Below are positions 18,441 to 29,700 of a stretch of DNA of 64,000 nucleotides, in pieces (the stretch's first letter is position 1; the number at the start of each line of letters is the position of its first letter). This DNA is from Cervus elaphus. Lineage: Eukaryota; Chordata; Mammalia; Artiodactyla; Cervidae. The stretch covers positions 32,775,001 through 32,839,000 of the forward strand of contig NC_057817.1 of assembly GCF_910594005.1 (NCBI RefSeq), given 5' to 3'. The notes beneath the pieces are model-generated. The model made no database searches. It was given only the letters and a program-made list of their open reading frames with translations, and was not told the origin of the DNA. The position numbers and the translations under genes were made by a program.

Positions 18441-21300
18441 CCCCTTGCTTTCCTCAGAAGGTCCAGGTGGATGAGGTTGCATTCCTCCCACGATGCAACT
18501 GACCTTGGGACCACAAGGATATGGCCACCCATGGCCCATGCCCTCCCTTCTGCCGTATTCTAGGTACTCAGGACCCTGGAAGTCTTTGCCCAAGTAGCTC
18601 CATTTGCCAAGTGGTGGTGATTGGGAGCCGGTGTGGACTGAGTTTGGCCTGGAAGCTCGGGCATCCGTGTCCCTGTGCCTCTGGGTCCTCATGGTACTGG
18701 ATGGAACCAGTGCGGGAGGAGAAGGGGTGACTCCTGAAAATTCCCACTTGGGGCTCCAGGAATGTGAGAATTCTAAATTTGAGTCCAACCTCCAGCCATG
18801 GGCCCTACTGAGAAACTTAGAAGCGTGATGCTGGAGGTGGTGAGCAGAGCAGGGGTACCTTGTCACCAGAATTTTGGGCTAGCTGGCTGAGGTGGGATGA
18901 GGAGAAACCTGAGCCGTGTGGGACAGAACTTCTGTGCCTCTTGCCACAGACTTGCAGTTTGCATTTCACATTCCAGTTAGGGTAACTTGGGAGGAAGAAG
19001 TTGGGACTCTGAAATCACATGCATCTCTAGATCCAGCCTGATCCTGCCTGTTGCATCTGTGTGGCAGGTGAGTGAGGCCAGAAAAATTAGGGTACCTTGG
19101 CCAGGCAGAGAAAGAGGAAGGACATCCAAAGAATGTGTGGAAAGGCACAGATGTGTGCAGAATGCTTGAGTGTTTGGGAGCTGTTTAGGAACTAGGAAGA
19201 TGAAGGTGTGGATGGAGGACAGCATGCTGGGGAAAGAGCCAAGGAGTCTGCAAGGACCCCACACACGGGTCCTCAAAGGAGCTGAGACTTTCTACAGCAG
19301 CCACACAGAGCCTGGGGGTGGCTACGCAGAGCGGGCTCCGTGGCTCAGCTCTGGATGGAAGTGGAGAGAAAGCAAAGACTGGGAGAACAGAGAGTTGTTT
19401 TTAAAATTCTGATGAGATGCTGGGCTGAACAAAGACACTGAGGAGGAAAAGGAGGAGTGGAGAGATTCTGTGAAGTCTGAATTGCTCTTAGAATGACAGC
19501 TACTGATAAAACCCCGAGCATCTTGAAATATTGACACATGCTTTTGGCTTTTAAGGTTTTGACATAGAAGATTTTGGTTCTCACATGGGGACACACCAAA
19601 TAAAATTTTCAAGCAGGATTTAAAATTTTTATGTTCTTTTTCCTTTTCAGGATGACTTTGTAGACCTTTTAACTTCCATGTCTTTTTGAAAGTTTACACT
19701 TCACTTATGTATGTGTGTATGTGTATACTTTTTTAAAGCAGTATATGAAACAGATTTTTTTTCCCTAAAACATATGATATTAAAGGCAGAGTGTTCAGAC
19801 TGAATGAAAACCAGAAAAGGTTCTAGTTGAAAGCAATAGGGATTCTGATGCCCCTGAAATCACTCAGCCTTCGTGTCTCCAGAAATGCCAACACAGACAA
19901 CTCTCCATGTCACTGTCCCACAAGGCACTGATCTGTCATGCACAGAAATAATATATGGAAATGAGAGTCAAAAAGGGTATAATATTCCAATTTAAGTTAA
20001 GAGAGCAAATTCTTTGGGGCTTCATTTTTGGGTAGAAAGATCATCCAAATTAAATATTAATTTGTATCTCTATACATCTGTCTTCAGCTGTCTTCAAGAA
20101 AGGTAACTATTCTATATTTGGAAAATCTTGACAGGCAGTTGCATTCACATTAACCTTGTGTTGGGACATCAGCAGGGGTGAGGTGTCTGTGAATTATTAG
20201 CATTCTTCTCTACAACTGGAAATTTCCATCTCTTCCAACAAGTTTTCAGGCTGTTTCCTTAGGGTCCAATAACTATGAAATGCCAATTAGATAACAGCAA
20301 ACAATGGACTCACAAGGCCTGGAGGAATTCCAGATCATCTCGTGGGCTTGTCAGGCCTTCTTCTGGACAATGAGGGAAGTGTGGGTAATGCAGCAGCCTT
20401 GCTGAAGGGCACATTGTTTGGCACTGAGAGGCCTCTGTACCATATGTTTTGATACACTTTAAAGTTCATAGAATCAGGGCATCTCAATTCAGAAGGGGTC
20501 TGAGAAGGTCATTCAAATCTGTCTTTCCTCTTCCCATTTTATCTCTATACAGACAAACACATTTAAGTCAACAAGTCTTTTTTTTCCCAACAAGTCTTTT
20601 TAAACAGTTACCCTGTCTAGAATGCTGGGACAAGAATAAGTGAAAGGAGCCATGACCTAAGCTTTTGCCTGGAGTGGGCAGCAAAGCCTTTTCAGAAAAG
20701 GTAGGAGGTAAAGTGGAAAATATTGTTTAGACTGCATCTGGGCAACTGTGTCAGGAGAGCATGTGAGGCAGAGGAAATTAGATGCAAGAATGTGCAGAGG
20801 CAGGAAGAACAAAGCCGGTCAGTGAGACATCACATCGGTGTGCAAGCTGGATCTGATAGAAAGTTCACAGAAAGAGGAGGCGCTAAGGTAAGGCAGGTCT
20901 TTTCCACTGAGAACTGATGAGTCTTTGGACTATTGTGAAAGCAACGGTGACTATCAAAGCTTTTTGAGCACGGGGATGAACAATAAACCCATCCAACAAT
21001 CAAGGAATTTGCTCATGGAAAAAGCAAAAGAAAATTTACTCAAGGAAAAAGATTGATTCTGATTTAAGAGAACCTATAGATCTGGTATTCCCATTAAGGC
21101 AGTCTGTAATGATGCCTTTAGTTTAGGCTTGATGAATTTACAAACTCATTTCTAGGAAACACACCCCTTGCCTGCCACTTGGCCCTATCACTGTCCCTTG
21201 TCAGAAATAAGGGGACGAAGCAGGCCTGGAGAATGGGCACCGAATATATCCTTTCAAGATGGTGCCAAAAAAGGGGTGTAGGCTAGGTGGGGGCGGGTGT
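18441..21300. other. GC-richer unassigned stretch
   Basis: 18440-19320 is the most GC-rich block in the first third of the window. It carries overlapping open frames, the longest 149 codons on the minus strand at 18417-18866. That frame begins inside the MER5A relic, is rich in Pro/Ser/Gly/His with no recognisable domain, and shadows two plus-strand frames, so I do not call a gene. 20720-20960 ('gaggcaggaagaacaaagcc') may be part of an ancient LINE-derived repeat. Confidence 0.4.
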
Positions 21301-21304
21301 GTTT

Positions 21305-21660
21305 GTCTGCTCTGGAAGACTAATATAAGGCCCTAGACTGTTAGGCTTCAACAAGAAAAATTTATTTCTTACAGTTCTGGAGGTTGGGGAGTCCAAGATT
21401 AAGGTGTTAGCCCATTTAGTTTCTGGTGAGAGTTGTTGATGGCTCTTTCTTGATGTGTTCTCACATGTCAGAGAGAGAGAGGGGGGACTTTTCTTTCTGT
21501 TTTTATAAGGCAAAAGTCCTGTTCTATCAGGGTCCCACCAATATGACTTCATTTAACATTAATTACCTCCTGAAGATCTTATCTCCAGATACAGTCACTT
21601 GGGGGTTAAGACTTCAATATGTAAATTTGGAGGGCACAGTTCAGTCCATGACTGTGGGTT
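21305..21660 (-). mobile_element. MLT1-like LTR (ERVL-MaLR), antisense
   Basis: The plus strand shows 'ttatttcttacagttctgga', 'ggttggggagtccaagatta', 'ctgttctatcagggtcccac', 'cttatctccagatacagtca' and 'ggagggcacagttcagtcca'. This is the complement of an MLT1/MST-type LTR. No internal retroviral sequence follows. Confidence 0.6.
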
Positions 21661-21939
21661 ATGTACAGCACTGAATCAATTGCACATTGGAGACTTTTCA
21701 CTTATCTAAGATTTTAGAAACTTGATGGAAGTTGCAAAATCATTACTGTGGCAGGTAAGAAGGTTATACTTTCTACCACATTCTCTCACTATTTTGTCAA
21801 ACTTTCCCATAATCCTAAAACTGACCAAGACTACTCTTTGGATATATCAAAATCAAGCAAATCATGACACATGATTAATGAGTTATTTTCAGATAAATGT
21901 ATTATAACTATATGGAATAAAGTGGGCTGCTCAATCTTT

Positions 21940-22158
21940 GTGCATACTCAGTCATTCAGTCCTATCTGACTCTTTGCTGTCCCATGGACTTTATCCCACC
22001 ACGCACCTCTGTTCATGGAATTTTCCAGGTAAGAATACTGGAGTGGGTTGCCATTTCCCACGCCAGGGGATCTTCCTGACTTGGGGATGGAACCCATGTC
22101 TCCTGCATTTCCTACATTGACAGGCAGGTTCTTTACCACTGAACCATCTGGAAAGCCC
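21940..22158 (-). mobile_element. Bov-tA SINE
   Basis: The plus strand runs 'cagtcctatctgactctttg', 'tggagtgggttgccatttcc', 'ggttctttaccactgaacca', 'tctggaaagccc'. The head region carries an extra 'tttcctacattgac'. Confidence 0.9.
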
Positions 22159-22224
22159 TTCTGCTCAATCTACCTTTTGCTGATGATAGTCTTGACTTAA
22201 TTGATCATTGGCCATGTGATGTGC

Positions 22225-22395
22225 TGGGGTTTTGCCTCTCATTAATCTCCATAATAACAGCATGACATAAAGATCTCCATTCCACAGATGAGAAAATTGA
22301 AACATAGAGAATTTAGGTAACTTAGGTAATTTAAGACAGATTTAAAATTCAGGCTTGGATGATTCCCAAGTCCAGAAATTCCCCTGTACCATCTT
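22225..22395 (-). mobile_element. MIR SINE relic (antisense)
   Basis: 'ccattccacagatgagaaaa', 'ttgaaacatagagaatttag' and 'gtaacttaggtaatttaaga' are the complement of the MIR core. Confidence 0.55.
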
Positions 22396-22576
22396 ACCAT
22401 TCTTGATATTATATTGTCTTTTACTGCATTGATGAAATAACAGATCAAAATGATATTTTCAAAAATGAAGAACTTGAAAGGATGGGGTTAAAAACCATCA
22501 GAGTCACCTGGAGAGTTTTTTTTTTTTTTTAATCCTGATGTAGTTCTTATCTTCCACCTTAAAACACAAGTGTTTG

Positions 22577-22893
22577 AAGGAGACACAGACATAGAAAACA
22601 GACTTATGGACACAGGGGGAGGGAAGGAGAGGGTAGGGAGAATGGAGAAAGTAGCGTGGAAACATATGCACTACCACGAGTGAAATAGATAGCCAGTGGG
22701 AATTTGCTCCTTGACTCAGGGAACTCAAACTGGGGCTCTGTGACAACCTAGAGTGGGATGGGAGGATGGGGGGTGGAAGAGAGGTTCAAGAGGGGGGTAC
22801 ATATTTATAACTATGACTGATTCATGTTGCTGTATGGCAGAAACCAACACAATATTGTAAAGCAATTATGCTTCAATTAAAAACAAATAAATT
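22577..22893 (+). mobile_element. L1 3' UTR fragment
   Basis: 'cagacttatggacacagggg' leads a polypurine tract, then 'aaatagatagccagtgggaa', 'gctgtatggcagaaaccaac', 'acaatattgtaaagcaatta' and an A-rich tail. This is the end of a ruminant L1 without ORF2. A G-run tract at 22615-22638 is listed separately. Confidence 0.85.
22615..22638 (+). other. Potential G-quadruplex tract in L1 3' UTR
   Basis: Four G runs occur in order: GGGGG (22615-22619), GGG (22621-22623), GGG (22631-22633), GGG (22636-22638), separated by loops of 1-7 bases. A second G-rich patch lies at about 22757-22785. G-rich polypurine tracts are a known feature of mammalian L1 3' UTRs. Confidence 0.6.
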
Positions 22894-22984
22894 GAAAAAG
22901 CACAAATGTGCAAACCAGTGAGGTCCTTGGTTCAGAGTCTCTAATGATGGGGTTAGAAATCTGTATTTTATAAAGTCACTGAAG

Positions 22985-23690
22985 TAATCTAGCCAGTTTT
23001 GGGAGTGTGATGTCCCTCAAAAGATGTGTCCATGTCCTATTCTCTGGAAACTGAATGTGATCTTATTTGGAAGGAATCTTTGCCACGTAATGAAGCATCT
23101 CTAGATGAGATCATCCTAGATTATGTAGGTAGGCCCTAAATCCAATGACTAGTGTCCTTATATGGAGAAGGCAATCACAACCCACTCGAATACTCTTGCC
23201 TGGAAAATCCCATGGATGGAGGAGCCTGGTAGGCTGCAGTCCATGGGGTCGCTAAGAGTCAGACACAACTGAGTGACTTCACTTTCACTTTCATGCATTG
23301 GAGAAGGAAATGGCAACCCACTCCAGTGTTCTTGCCTGCAGAATCCCAGGGACGGGGGAGCCTCGTGGACTGCTGTCTATGGGGTCGCACAGAGTTGGAC
23401 ACGACTGAAGTGACTTAGCAGCAGCAGCAGTGTCCTTATAAGACACAGAGAGAAGAGAAGGCTGTGTAAAGATAGAGGCAGAGATTAGAATGATGCAGCC
23501 ACAAATCAAATAATGCCAGGAGCCACTGGAAGACACAGGAAGGATTCTCCTTCAGAGAGAGTACTAACCTGCTAATACCTTGATTTCTGACTTCTGGCTT
23601 GTAGGATTGTGAGAGAATAGAATTCTTTTGTTTGAGCCACCCAAGTTTGTGGTCATTTGTTCTAGCATTCCTAAGAAAATAATACAAGGA
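22985..23690 (+). mobile_element. MLT1-like LTR (ERVL-MaLR), split by a BOV-A2
   Basis: The left part has 'gtgtgatgtccctcaaaaga', 'aatgtgatcttatttggaag', 'taggccctaaatccaatgac' and 'tagtgtccttata'. The right part has 'agacacagagagaagagaag', 'gatgcagccacaaatcaaat' and 'cttgatttctgacttctggc', ending 'agcattcctaagaaaataat'. The two halves join across the SINE at 23163-23428. This is an ancient LTR without internal genes. Confidence 0.65.
23151..23440 (-). mobile_element. BOV-A2 SINE with 12-bp target duplication
   Basis: Two Bov-A monomers without a tRNA head lie in antisense. The plus strand reads 'ggagaaggcaatcacaaccc', 'ctgagtgacttcactttcac', then a linker 'tgcattggagaaggaaatgg', and ends 'gacttagcagcagcagc'. 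The 12-mer agtgtccttata flanks it at 23151-23162 and 23429-23440, fixing both edges and showing insertion into the MLT1 LTR. Confidence 0.95.
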
Positions 23691-24299
23691 TCTGACTTAG
23701 GTAAGAGAAAACAGCAAAGTAATTAAGGCAGGATTGAATGTGGGAGTGAGAGAAAATAATTGAAAATAATATAGCGCATCTTTTTGTCATTTAGAAATGC
23801 TCACAATTTAACAGGCTATTTTGATTTTGATCTCTCACTGTTGGAAGCTCCATATATATGTATTATTAACAATCTTAAAAGTATTAAGTAAACTCTTGTA
23901 AATCGTATTTACATTAACTAGGAATGGTCATTCAAGTCTATGTAATTAAGCCCATTGTGCATGTGGGATTTACGAGTCCTTTCAGGAAAAGATTATATGC
24001 CTTCCTAGGTGGGTAGTGAAGGGGTTAATATAAGATAAACAAAAAATAAAAAATTACCTAGAGAATATGTATCCACTAAGAAGATGTGAGATAAAGGGAG
24101 TGGAAACAGTGAAAGTTACCTCTTTCAATTTGTGCCTCTGGAGGTGCAAATTCCCCTTTCCTCTATGCTTTAGCAAGCAGGGCTCCCGGTGATAAAGGCT
24201 TTCCCACTCTTTGGGAGATAGTCAGTGCGAGACATACAGGAACACTTCTGTAGTTAACATGAGTAAAAACAAGTAGAAGACAATTGACTGTTCTTGGGC
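23691..24299. other. Unassigned AT-rich stretch
   Basis: No gene or named repeat was recognised. Confidence 0.4.
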
Positions 24300-25045
24300 A
24301 TCAATATAAATTGGTGCAGCCACTATGGAGAACAGTATGGAAGTTCCTCATAAAACTAAAGTTAGAATTTCCATATGATCAGGCAGTGCCACTCCTGGGT
24401 GTATAGCTGGACAAAACTCTAATTCAAAAAGATACCTGTACCCCTATATTCATAGCAACACTATTCACAATAACCAAGACATAGAAACAAGCTAAACGTC
24501 CATATGTCCATTGACAGATGAATGAATAAAGAAGATGTGAGATTATCTATCTAACTACACAGTGGAGTATTACTCAGCCAGAAAAAAGAATGGAGCCATG
24601 CCATTTTCAGTTACATGAATGGACCTATAGATTATTATACTAAGTCAGAAAGAGAAAGACAAATGGGTATGATATCACTTATGTGTGGAATCTAAAATAT
24701 GACACAAATAAACTTATCTATGAAACAGAGACACTCTCAAAGACATAGAGAATAGACTTGTGGTTACCCAGGGGGTGGTGGGAGAGTGATGGATTGGGAG
24801 TCTGAGGCTAGCAGATGCAAACTATTATATATAAAGTGGATAAACAACAAGGTCCTACTATATAGCACTGTACTGTATAGGGAATGTATATACTGTATAT
24901 ACAGGACTGTATAGGGAGTGATATTCAATATCCTATAATAAACTATCATGGAAAACAATATGAAAAATAATAAATATATAACTGAATAACTTTGCTGTAT
25001 GCCAGAAACCAACACAACATTGTAAATCAACTATCCTTCAAGAAA
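24300..25045 (+). mobile_element. L1 LINE 3' end
   Basis: The sequence enters in the last part of ORF2 ('attggtgcagccactatgga', 'gtgccactcctgggtgtata', 'ctattcacaataaccaagac', 'tattactcagccagaaaaaa') and continues into a 3' UTR ending 'accaacacaacattgtaaat'. Several in-frame stops break the ORF2 remnant. A duplicated 'actgtatatac'-type palindromic patch lies near 24880-24915. Confidence 0.88.
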
Positions 25046-25379
25046 AAATATTATGTCATCTTTTGAAGGACTCAGAGCTGTATGGCAATTATTTTTAATT
25101 GCATGTCAACTCAAAATAAACAAAAATACTATGTATTAAGTCCTAGATTATTGACAATTAGAAAAATAGCCGACATCATGTTGGACCAATTCAACATGAT
25201 ATTGCCTCTGTGTTACTTGTATTTTTGGCTATGAAAAGACCTCTCGAGATTACACTGGGATGTTGTTTTAGTAATGTATTAATTTGATTTCCGCAAATAT
25301 ATTCTAGCCCTGACATTTTCTCTAAACTCCAGATTGAGCACTTCTAAACTCATTTGACATCTCCATTTGGACAAGTAAC

Positions 25380-25735
25380 CAAAAAATAACCTACTTCTTC
25401 CCCAAAACTTGCTCCTTCCTCAATGTTCCCCAACTCAGTTAGTGGCGCCACCATTCACCCAATCACTCAAGTCAGAAACAGCAGAGTCATTCTCCCGTCT
25501 TCTTCTGGCAACCCCCTTACCTTCATCTAGATCAGGTAATATTTACTCAGTCTTCCAGAAACATTCTGAATCATATCTGTCCCCCATATCTCTCTCCCCA
25601 TCAGGCGCTCCATCATCTGTTACCTTGGTTACTGCAATAAACTCTTTACTAGTCTCTGCTTCTACTCTGCCCCCCACAGTTGATTTCTCCACCTAGCAAC
25701 CAAAGTTTTAAAATATAAACCAAAATATGTTTAAT
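25380..25735 (+). mobile_element. Old LINE (L2-like) body, first part
   Basis: 'ccacccattcacccaatcac'-like text, 'cagagtcattctcccgtctt', 'ccttggttactgcaataaac' and 'tctgcccccacagttgattt'-like text are in the order of the old LINE body that precedes the L2 3' end. The 95-codon frame at 25409-25696 is a decayed piece of that LINE protein, not a host gene. Confidence 0.5.
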
Positions 25736-25737
25736 AA

Positions 25738-25938
25738 TGTTCTCAGTCATATCTGACTTTTGTGACACCATGGCCTGTAGCCCACCAAGCTCCTCTGTCC
25801 ATGGGATTTCCCAGGCAAGAATACTGGAGTGTGTTGCCATTTCCTCCTCCAGGAGATCTTCCCAACCAAGGGATCAAACCTTATCTCTTGTGTCTCCTGC
25901 ATTGGCAGGTGGGTTCTTAACCACTGTGCTGCCTGGGT
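25738..25938 (-). mobile_element. Bov-tA SINE inside the L2-like LINE
   Basis: The plus strand reads 'ctcagtcatatctgactttt', 'gggatttcccaggcaagaat', 'ctcctgcattggcaggtggg' and 'ccactgtgctgcctgggtta'. LINE sequence resumes directly after it ('tctttccttaaaatcatct'). Confidence 0.9.
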
Positions 25939-25969
25939 TATATCTTTCCTTAAAATCATCTAATAACTT

Positions 25970-26918
25970 CGAATTATGTAACATATAGGCAACTATTTAA
26001 ATTGAGACCCTAAGTAACTACAGCTTCAGCAAGATAAAAAGGCTGTTAATGATGTCTCCACAGGTCAGGAACCCAGGCTACTTATATCTTATTGCTCTAC
26101 TATGCATAGTTTGTAATCTTGATCCTCATTCAAGGTGGCTTAAGATCAACTCATCTGCTTCTAGGCCAGTAGGAACTGGAAAAGGGAAGGAGGTGCAGGT
26201 TTCCATCCCACTCACATTCTATTGGCCAGAAATCAGTTGTTACTGCACTTAACTGCAAGGGAGGCTTAGAAATATAATTTTAATTCCATGTAGTCATACA
26301 CTGTGTTGGAAATTAAGGGTTCTATTACGATAGCAAAAAGTGAGAATGGATATTCAAGAACAATATGGTAGACTAGGTTGTGGTAATACATAGACCTAAC
26401 TATGTTGGTGGAGAAGGAAATGGCACGCCACTCCAGTATTTTTGCCTGGAGAATCCTGTGGACCGGGGAGCCTGGTGGGCTGCCGTCTATGGGGTCGCAC
26501 AGAGTCGGACACAACTGAAGCGACTTAGCAGTAGCAGCAGCAACTATGTTGGTACTGAACAAGATGGAAGTTAGTTTTGTCTCACATAAGAGTTTTGGGT
26601 AATTGAATATCAATTGATGTAAGTTTTCTGGATGTGCTTATTAGGTTTCCAGGTGGTAGAGGCTCTGTCATCCTAAACATGTGGCTTTGAAGGTTGCCAT
26701 CAACATTTCTATTCCAGAGAGCAAGAAAGGAAAAATGGCACAGAGATGCACGGGTGGATCATTTTTATTGACCAGCCCAGAAGTAGTTCACGTCACTTCT
26801 ACTCACGTTCTATTGGCTAGTTCTCATTCGTATGACCATTACTAAGTGAATTGCTGTAAAATTTGGTCTGGCTATGTGCCCAGCAGGAAGAGGAGAATAG
26901 AGATTTGGATAAACACCT
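25970..26918. mobile_element. Ancient unclassified repeat, apparently two tandem copies
   Basis: 'aggaacccaggctacttata' / 'cattctattggccagaaatc' / 'tgcaagggaggcttagaaat' in the first half (about 26050-26340) recur in diverged form in the second (about 26640-26918: 'gttctattggctagttctca', 'tgtgcccagcaggaagagga'). It interrupts the L2-like LINE, whose 'cttcccatctcacac' resumes at about 26924. I recognise the phrases as a common mammalian repeat but cannot name it. Confidence 0.4.
26398..26553 (-). mobile_element. Bov-A monomer SINE with 12-bp target duplication
   Basis: A single antisense Bov-A monomer runs from 'ggagaaggaaatggcacgcc' to 'cgacttagcagtagcagcag'. The 12-mer aactatgttggt is present at 26398-26409 and 26542-26553, so this is an independent insertion of a one-unit element rather than a truncated fragment of a larger one. 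Confidence 0.93.
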
Positions 26919-26923
26919 AGTAA

Positions 26924-27430
26924 ACTTCCCATCTCACACAATAAAATCCAAAGTCCTAACCAGACGTAACTGGCCCACACTTAACAAAGTGGCCCACAAC
27001 TAACTTTCTCCAATCTTCCTTCCGCTGATTAGCTCCAGCTTCCCCAGTCCTCTTTCTGTTCCTTGACCTTATCAAGTCTGTTTTCACTCCAGGGTGTTTG
27101 CAACTGCTGTTTATCTGTGTGGAACCTTTCCCCCAGATTTCCACATGTCTCACTCCCTCACTTCATTGAGTTCTCAACTTAAAATCTATCTTCTAGAGAA
27201 ACTATCTATAGCCACTACTTGTATACCTTCCACATCCTTGACTATTTCCCATCAAAGCCAAGTACGTTATCATGCTTCATTTTTATTCATATAACTTGTT
27301 CATCTGTTTATCTATGGCTGGTGTCTACCCATAACCCATATTCATTTTGACTGTATTATCTGTTTTATTCAGTTATATCCCTAACTGCCCAGAAAATTGC
27401 CATAGTAAGCACACAATAAATTTTTGATGA
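26924..27430 (+). mobile_element. L2-like LINE, 3' part
   Basis: 'cttcccatctcacacaataa', 'caaagtcctaaccagacgta', 'ccccagtcctctttctgttc', 'aacctttcccccagatttcc', 'acatgtctcactccctcact' and the 3' end 'aagcacacaataaatttttg' follow the L2 3' kilobase in order. This completes the LINE that begins at 25.4 kb. Confidence 0.65.
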
Positions 27431-27549
27431 TTTTAAGTAATTAATTAACTAAGATAGAAACCCTCTTGGTTACACATAAGATTTAATTCACCATAACATT
27501 TTATGAGCCAATACCTTTCCACTCTTATGAATTTTCTTTCTCCAAGAGC

Positions 27550-27730
27550 ATTCTCCAGAGTGTTAATGTTTGCATCTCTTATTTGTAGAGTGGAGGTAAT
27601 CACATACCTATTTCCTAGAGTGATCATCAAGATTACACAAGGTAATGTATGTAAAATGCTGATCAGTATGTGGCATTTGATCACACATGCAGTGTGCATT
27701 CAACAAGTGTTAGCTCTGATTACTGCTGCA
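27550..27730 (+). mobile_element. MIR SINE relic
   Basis: 'atttgtagagtggaggtaat', 'cctatttcctagagtgatca', 'gattacacaaggtaatgtat' and 'gtaaaatgctgatcagtatg' follow the MIR 3' half. Confidence 0.65.
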
Positions 27731-29359
27731 GCTATAGCCACCTCTCGATTCCTATAAGGAAAGCTTTCAAAGTACAGAAAAGGGGGAGAAATCTATTAAT
27801 CATTAACATATTTCTAAAATATTTCCTAAATTTATGGGGAGAATTAACGGATCTAAAATATAGCTATTTGTTATCCTATGTTAAAGGGAAAAATGAGCAA
27901 GTTCTGAATTGCCTTTCATCTGTTCAAACTATCTAGATTCTAAGTCTTTCCAGCCCCTGTTTGACTGCAATAATATAACATTTTAGAATATTACAGCCAT
28001 TCTTTCAACATGACCTACTGAAGAAAAAGCAAAACAAAATCCTATGGGAAGGGTCTGTACTGTGTCTAATGCATTATTGATCACGACAGGGATTTCCATT
28101 TGGTTTTTACTTTCAAATTAAGAATACATTCAGTCATAGAACTGACGAGTTGCATGTGCCATATTCCAGTTCACAGAACCACTAAAGGAGACACAGTTAT
28201 GCAAGCTAATCCAGTCTCTTGGATAATTCTTGTGAAAAACTATGATCAAAACAACCCATGTGAATAAGGGTCACCAGGAAATGGCTTTTGAAGATTAAAA
28301 GAGGCTGAGAATATTTAGCTAGTGAAAACATTGAAGTAATTGTTTTAAAATAATCATCCCATTTGAATTTTGTAGCAATCATTTAAAAAATAAGCTCTTC
28401 CTTGACTCTTTGGTATAAATCTTTTCCCTGATGTTACTAAATAATTTCATAGGCCTTGGTAATGGGTTACCAATAGATAGGGCGGGTGAGTGGGTCTAAG
28501 TCTCCTTTACTGCTCGTTCTGAGCCTGGCAGTCTCTCCTTCCCAGATCTACCCAAAGAAGGTCAAAGGTTTTGTATATGATACCTTATGGGCATAGCATA
28601 CAACTGCTGGGAGGAGTTGGGATGCCTGACAGTGATTGAAATGCAATTCCTATGAAAGTGCAGCACATGAAAAACGGCACCCTTTCCCCTCCCCACCAGC
28701 ACTCACCACACACAGTTTTCAGTACGATTCCCATTCCAGCTTGTACTTGAAATTTATTACACGGTTACCCAACCTCCTCTGCTTCAGGCTGAGTAGCACA
28801 CTGGGAAATGTAGCCTCTAAATGGATACAGAAATAGAATTGCTGAGGGAGAAAGAGAGAGGTTATGACTTTGGCTGGCTCAGATGGTAACTCTCCTTTTC
28901 TGGACAGTGGATTCCCTCGTCCTGAAGTTAAGGGCCGGCAACGGGGCAGAGTCAAAGTTTTCCTCGTGCTTTGCAGTTGCTCTTGCTGTTTTGGTTCAAA
29001 GGGTAGTATCTGTGCCCCCCAAGAAATTGGTTCTCAACCCCTTCCCATGAATGATGTCATTGGTGGAAAGTTGGCAAGGCTCCCTGAATGTTGACACATC
29101 TCTGTGGTTTGCTATGCTGGTGCCACATTTTCATCTCTCTGTATGATTTCATGGGTAGTTTAATAAGACATTGAGAAGGTATCTGTTAGGTATTGCTAAG
29201 TTGCTGCCATGCTAACCTGAAAGTTTTTCTACTTTATTTGATTTTGTTTTTTATTCAGAAAGATAAATGGAGCAGAATAATTGAATCTCAGGCTGAATAG
29301 GATCATAATGACCCTCTAAGGATTGATCTCAAACATTCAGTCTCTTTGACTGTTGGAGA
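27731..29359. other. Unassigned non-coding stretch
   Basis: No named repeat or gene was recognised. Open frames at 28636-28836 and 28864-29094 are short and without motifs. A 15-base match to the Bov-tA head ('ctggctcagatggtaa') occurs near 28874-28889 but nothing else of a SINE follows. Confidence 0.4.
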
Positions 29360-29490
29360 CGGTAAGCAAATTGGACACCATCTACTCCAAACCCAGCACT
29401 TTATCTTAGGGACTTGAAGGTCCAACAGAATCAGTGACTTGCCTGAGGACACAGCTCGCTAGAAATAGAGAACTGAGCAGGTAATCTATC
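29360..29490 (-). mobile_element. MIR-type relic (antisense)
   Basis: 'cagtgacttgcctgaggaca', 'cagctcgctagaaatagaga' and 'actgagcaggtaatctatc' resemble the complement of the MIR-type 'agtgacttgcccaaggtcac' segment. Confidence 0.45.
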
Positions 29491-29524
29491 AATTGGCTAA
29501 TATTATTCTGTGTCACTTATCTGA

Positions 29525-29700
29525 ATAGAAGCAAGGAAAGAGAAATAATGAATATTTATTATGGGTCAGGTCTGTGCCAGGTTTTTTATATATATTCTCT
29601 ATTTTTATCTTCATAAAAGTACATATTGTTATCCACATAATGTCAGTAAAGAATTTTATTTTTATAAAAAACGAGAGACTTTTAAAGTTTCTGCAGAGCA
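29525..29700 (-). mobile_element. MIR relic (antisense)
   Basis: 'aatatttattatgggtcagg', 'tctgtgccaggttttttata', 'ttatcttcataaaagtacat' and 'attgttatccacataatgtc' are the complement of the MIR 3' half. It is diverged. Confidence 0.5.

Noticed and set aside
18417..18866. 149-codon minus-strand frame in the GC-richer block
   Set aside because: It starts inside a MER5A relic, is Pro/Ser/His-rich without a known domain, and two plus-strand frames cover the same DNA.
23421..23430. Short CAG run that might be a trinucleotide repeat locus
   Set aside because: It is the ordinary start of a BOV-A2 element in antisense.
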